Below, piece by piece: positions 62,770 to 64,000 of a stretch of 64,000 bases of DNA (its first letter is position 1; each line of letters opens with the position of its first letter). Location: the NCBI GenBank assembly GCA_050303415.1, contig JBNLBS010000007.1:62001-126000 (forward strand), given 5' to 3'. The position numbers were made by a program, and so were the translations under genes. Source of the stretch: JBNLBS01 sp050303415. GTDB taxonomy: Bacteria > Pseudomonadota > Gammaproteobacteria > Methylococcales > Methylomonadaceae. The notes below the pieces were generated by a model, which was not told the origin of the DNA, did no database searches, and worked only from the letters and a program-made list of their open reading frames with translations.

Positions 62770-63239
62770 TACGAGTCGGTCAAGGTTACGATGTACACCG
62801 CTTTTGTGATGATGGCGATGTCATCCTGGGTGGCGTAACAATAGATTACGAAAAAGGCCTGGAAGCGCACTCCGATGGAGATGTGGTGTTACATGCATTA
62901 TCCGATGCATTATTAGGTGCTGCAGCGCTGGGTGATATAGGCAAACATTTTCCCGATACCGATCCAGAATTTAAAGGAGCGGATAGCCGAGTGCTGCTAA
63001 GGCATGTTTATGGTATCGTGCAGGATAAAGGTTACCAGTTGGTTAATGCCGACATTACTATTATTGCCCAGGCACCGAAAATGGCTCCGCATATTATTGC
63101 CATGTGCAAGAATATCGCTGAAGATCTGCAAGTTGACATCGACTGCATTAATGTTAAAGCTACAACCACAGAAAAACTGGGCTTTGAAGGTCGCAAGGAA
63201 GGCATTGCCGTACAGGCAGTGGTGCTGATTGAAAAATAA
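62766..63239 (+). CDS. ispF: 2-C-methyl-D-erythritol 2,4-cyclodiphosphate synthase
   Basis: 157 residues. RVGQGYDVHRF (zinc site), LEAHSDGDVVLHALSDALLG and GDIGKHFPDTDPEFKG are conserved, as is the C-terminal KATTTEKLGFEGRKEGIA. It forms the cyclic diphosphate of the MEP pathway after IspE. It is translationally coupled to ispD and followed by truD. Confidence 0.97.
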   Translation: MIRVGQGYDVHRFCDDGDVILGGVTIDYEKGLEAHSDGDVVLHALSDALLGAAALGDIGKHFPDTDPEFKGADSRVLLRHVYGIVQDKGYQLVNADITIIAQAPKMAPHIIAMCKNIAEDLQVDIDCINVKATTTEKLGFEGRKEGIAVQAVVLIEK

Positions 63240-63323
63240 CATTCAGATCATAAAGATCTTGGCGCTTACCCTGTATAGAAAAAATGGCTGAGATAAGGCT
63301 AAATACACAAGGTTTATCCACAA

Positions 63324-64000
63324 TGCCTTTCCCTGTATGGCCCTGTGTCTATGGTGGCCCTTTTGCTACCGGTGCTATCCGAAGTTTACCGGAAGACTTC
63401 AATGTTTACGAAATATTACCTTTTCAACCTTCCGGTGAAGGTGAGCATGTTTTTTTGCAAATCGAAAAAACCGGTGAAAATACAGAATATGTGGCAAGAT
63501 TATTGGCTCGTTTTGCAGGGGTACGTCAGCGAGATATCGGTTTTGCCGGATTAAAAGACCGGCATGCCGTTACCACGCAATGGTTCAGTGTGTGGTTGCC
63601 GGGAAAAGCGGAACCGGACTGGTCAGAGTTTGAAACCGAACAAATTAAAGCCCTACAAGCAATACGACACATTAAAAAACTTAAACGTGGGGTGTTGTCG
63701 GGAAATAAATTTAAAATTGTTGTTCGCAACTGGCAGGGTGATAAAGAAAAATTACTGGAGCAATTGGCGCAAATAAAAGCCAACGGCATGGCCAATTATT
63801 TTGGTGAGCAGCGTTTTGGTCGCGACGGACAAAATGTTACCAAGGCACACGCCATGTTTAATGGTGAAAAAGTCCATCGCAATCAAAAAAGTATTTACTT
63901 ATCAGCTGCAAGGTCTTATCTATTTAATCAGATACTGGCCGAACGGGTACGACAGGGTAACTGGAATCAAGCCGTTGCAGGCGATACTTTAGTCTTTAAC
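63324..64000 (+). CDS. truD: tRNA pseudouridine(13) synthase TruD (3' truncated)
   Basis: The gene runs off the right edge; 225 codons are visible. PVWPCVYGGPFATGAIRSLPEDF fits the TruD N-terminus, and FAGLKDRHAVTTQWFSV contains the catalytic Asp. GVLSGNKFKIVVRN and NYFGEQRFGRDG follow. It isomerises U13 in tRNA-Glu. The ATG at 63324 matches family starts; an in-frame ATG at 63285 would add 13 residues. It follows ispF by about 85 bp, as in other gammaproteobacteria. Confidence 0.93.

Overview
The window reads as a chromosomal segment of a gammaproteobacterial methylotroph, most likely a type I methanotroph (Methylococcales). The clearest evidence is a complete ribulose monophosphate (RuMP) formaldehyde-fixation cluster: hexulose-phosphate synthase, hexulose-phosphate isomerase, transketolase, transaldolase and class II FBP aldolase. 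A complete Entner-Doudoroff operon (zwf-pgl-edd-eda) lies a few kb away. Housekeeping gene orders (lptD-surA beside amgK-murU, prfB-lysS, accA-tilS-pyrG-kdsA-eno-ftsB-ispD-ispF-truD) are those of gammaproteobacteria. No methane or methanol oxidation genes are in view, so 'methanotroph' is an inference. The DNA is fairly AT-rich and gene-dense. I see no tRNA, rRNA, insertion sequence, prophage or CRISPR array.

Layout. 0-3.8 kb: a hybrid sensor kinase cut by the left edge, with tandem solute-binding sensor domains. 3.9-10.1 kb: a purine/methylthio salvage and peptidoglycan recycling group (MTI phosphorylase, hpt, nagZ), a FliL-like protein, a HIT protein, an unknown membrane protein, dodecin, then murU-amgK. 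10.2-19.1 kb: lptD-surA with a stand-alone DbpA-type RNA-binding domain, a glyoxalase II-like hydrolase, RNase D, two small unknown exported or membrane proteins, a HAD phosphatase and rppH. 19.1-25.9 kb: cpdA, argA, ilvD, an SH3 protein, argF and argD on the minus strand. 26.1-32.6 kb: a TetR-controlled RND efflux operon with a perfect 44-bp palindrome in front of the regulator. 32.8-42.3 kb: yajD, the Entner-Doudoroff operon, a PfkB kinase, a SemiSWEET transporter, a split dihydroxyacetone kinase and a HAD phosphatase. 42.3-50.7 kb: the RuMP cluster. 50.8-64 kb: prfB-lysS, gloB, an alpha carbonic anhydrase, accA, tilS, pyrG, kdsA, eno, ftsB, ispD, ispF and a right-truncated truD.

The most unusual content is inside the RuMP cluster. 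Between transketolase and transaldolase lie two adjacent genes that match no enzyme family I recognise. The first encodes a signal-peptide/single-TM protein whose predicted cytoplasmic tail carries three copies of a short motif, [ST]GVxxY[LI]. The second encodes a 520-residue soluble protein with about nineteen copies of the same motif, separated by charged coiled-coil linkers. The architecture of a membrane anchor plus a multivalent repeat protein, encoded among the enzymes of one pathway, is what one would expect of a scaffold that gathers RuMP enzymes at a membrane. No such function is established here, and it is offered as the main hypothesis of this annotation.

The carbon genes fit together as follows. 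Hps and Phi fix formaldehyde to fructose-6-phosphate. Zwf/Pgl/Edd/Eda or Fba cleave the hexose phosphate. Tkt and Tal regenerate ribulose-5-phosphate. DhaK/DhaL and a neighbouring HAD phosphatase may interconvert dihydroxyacetone and its phosphate.
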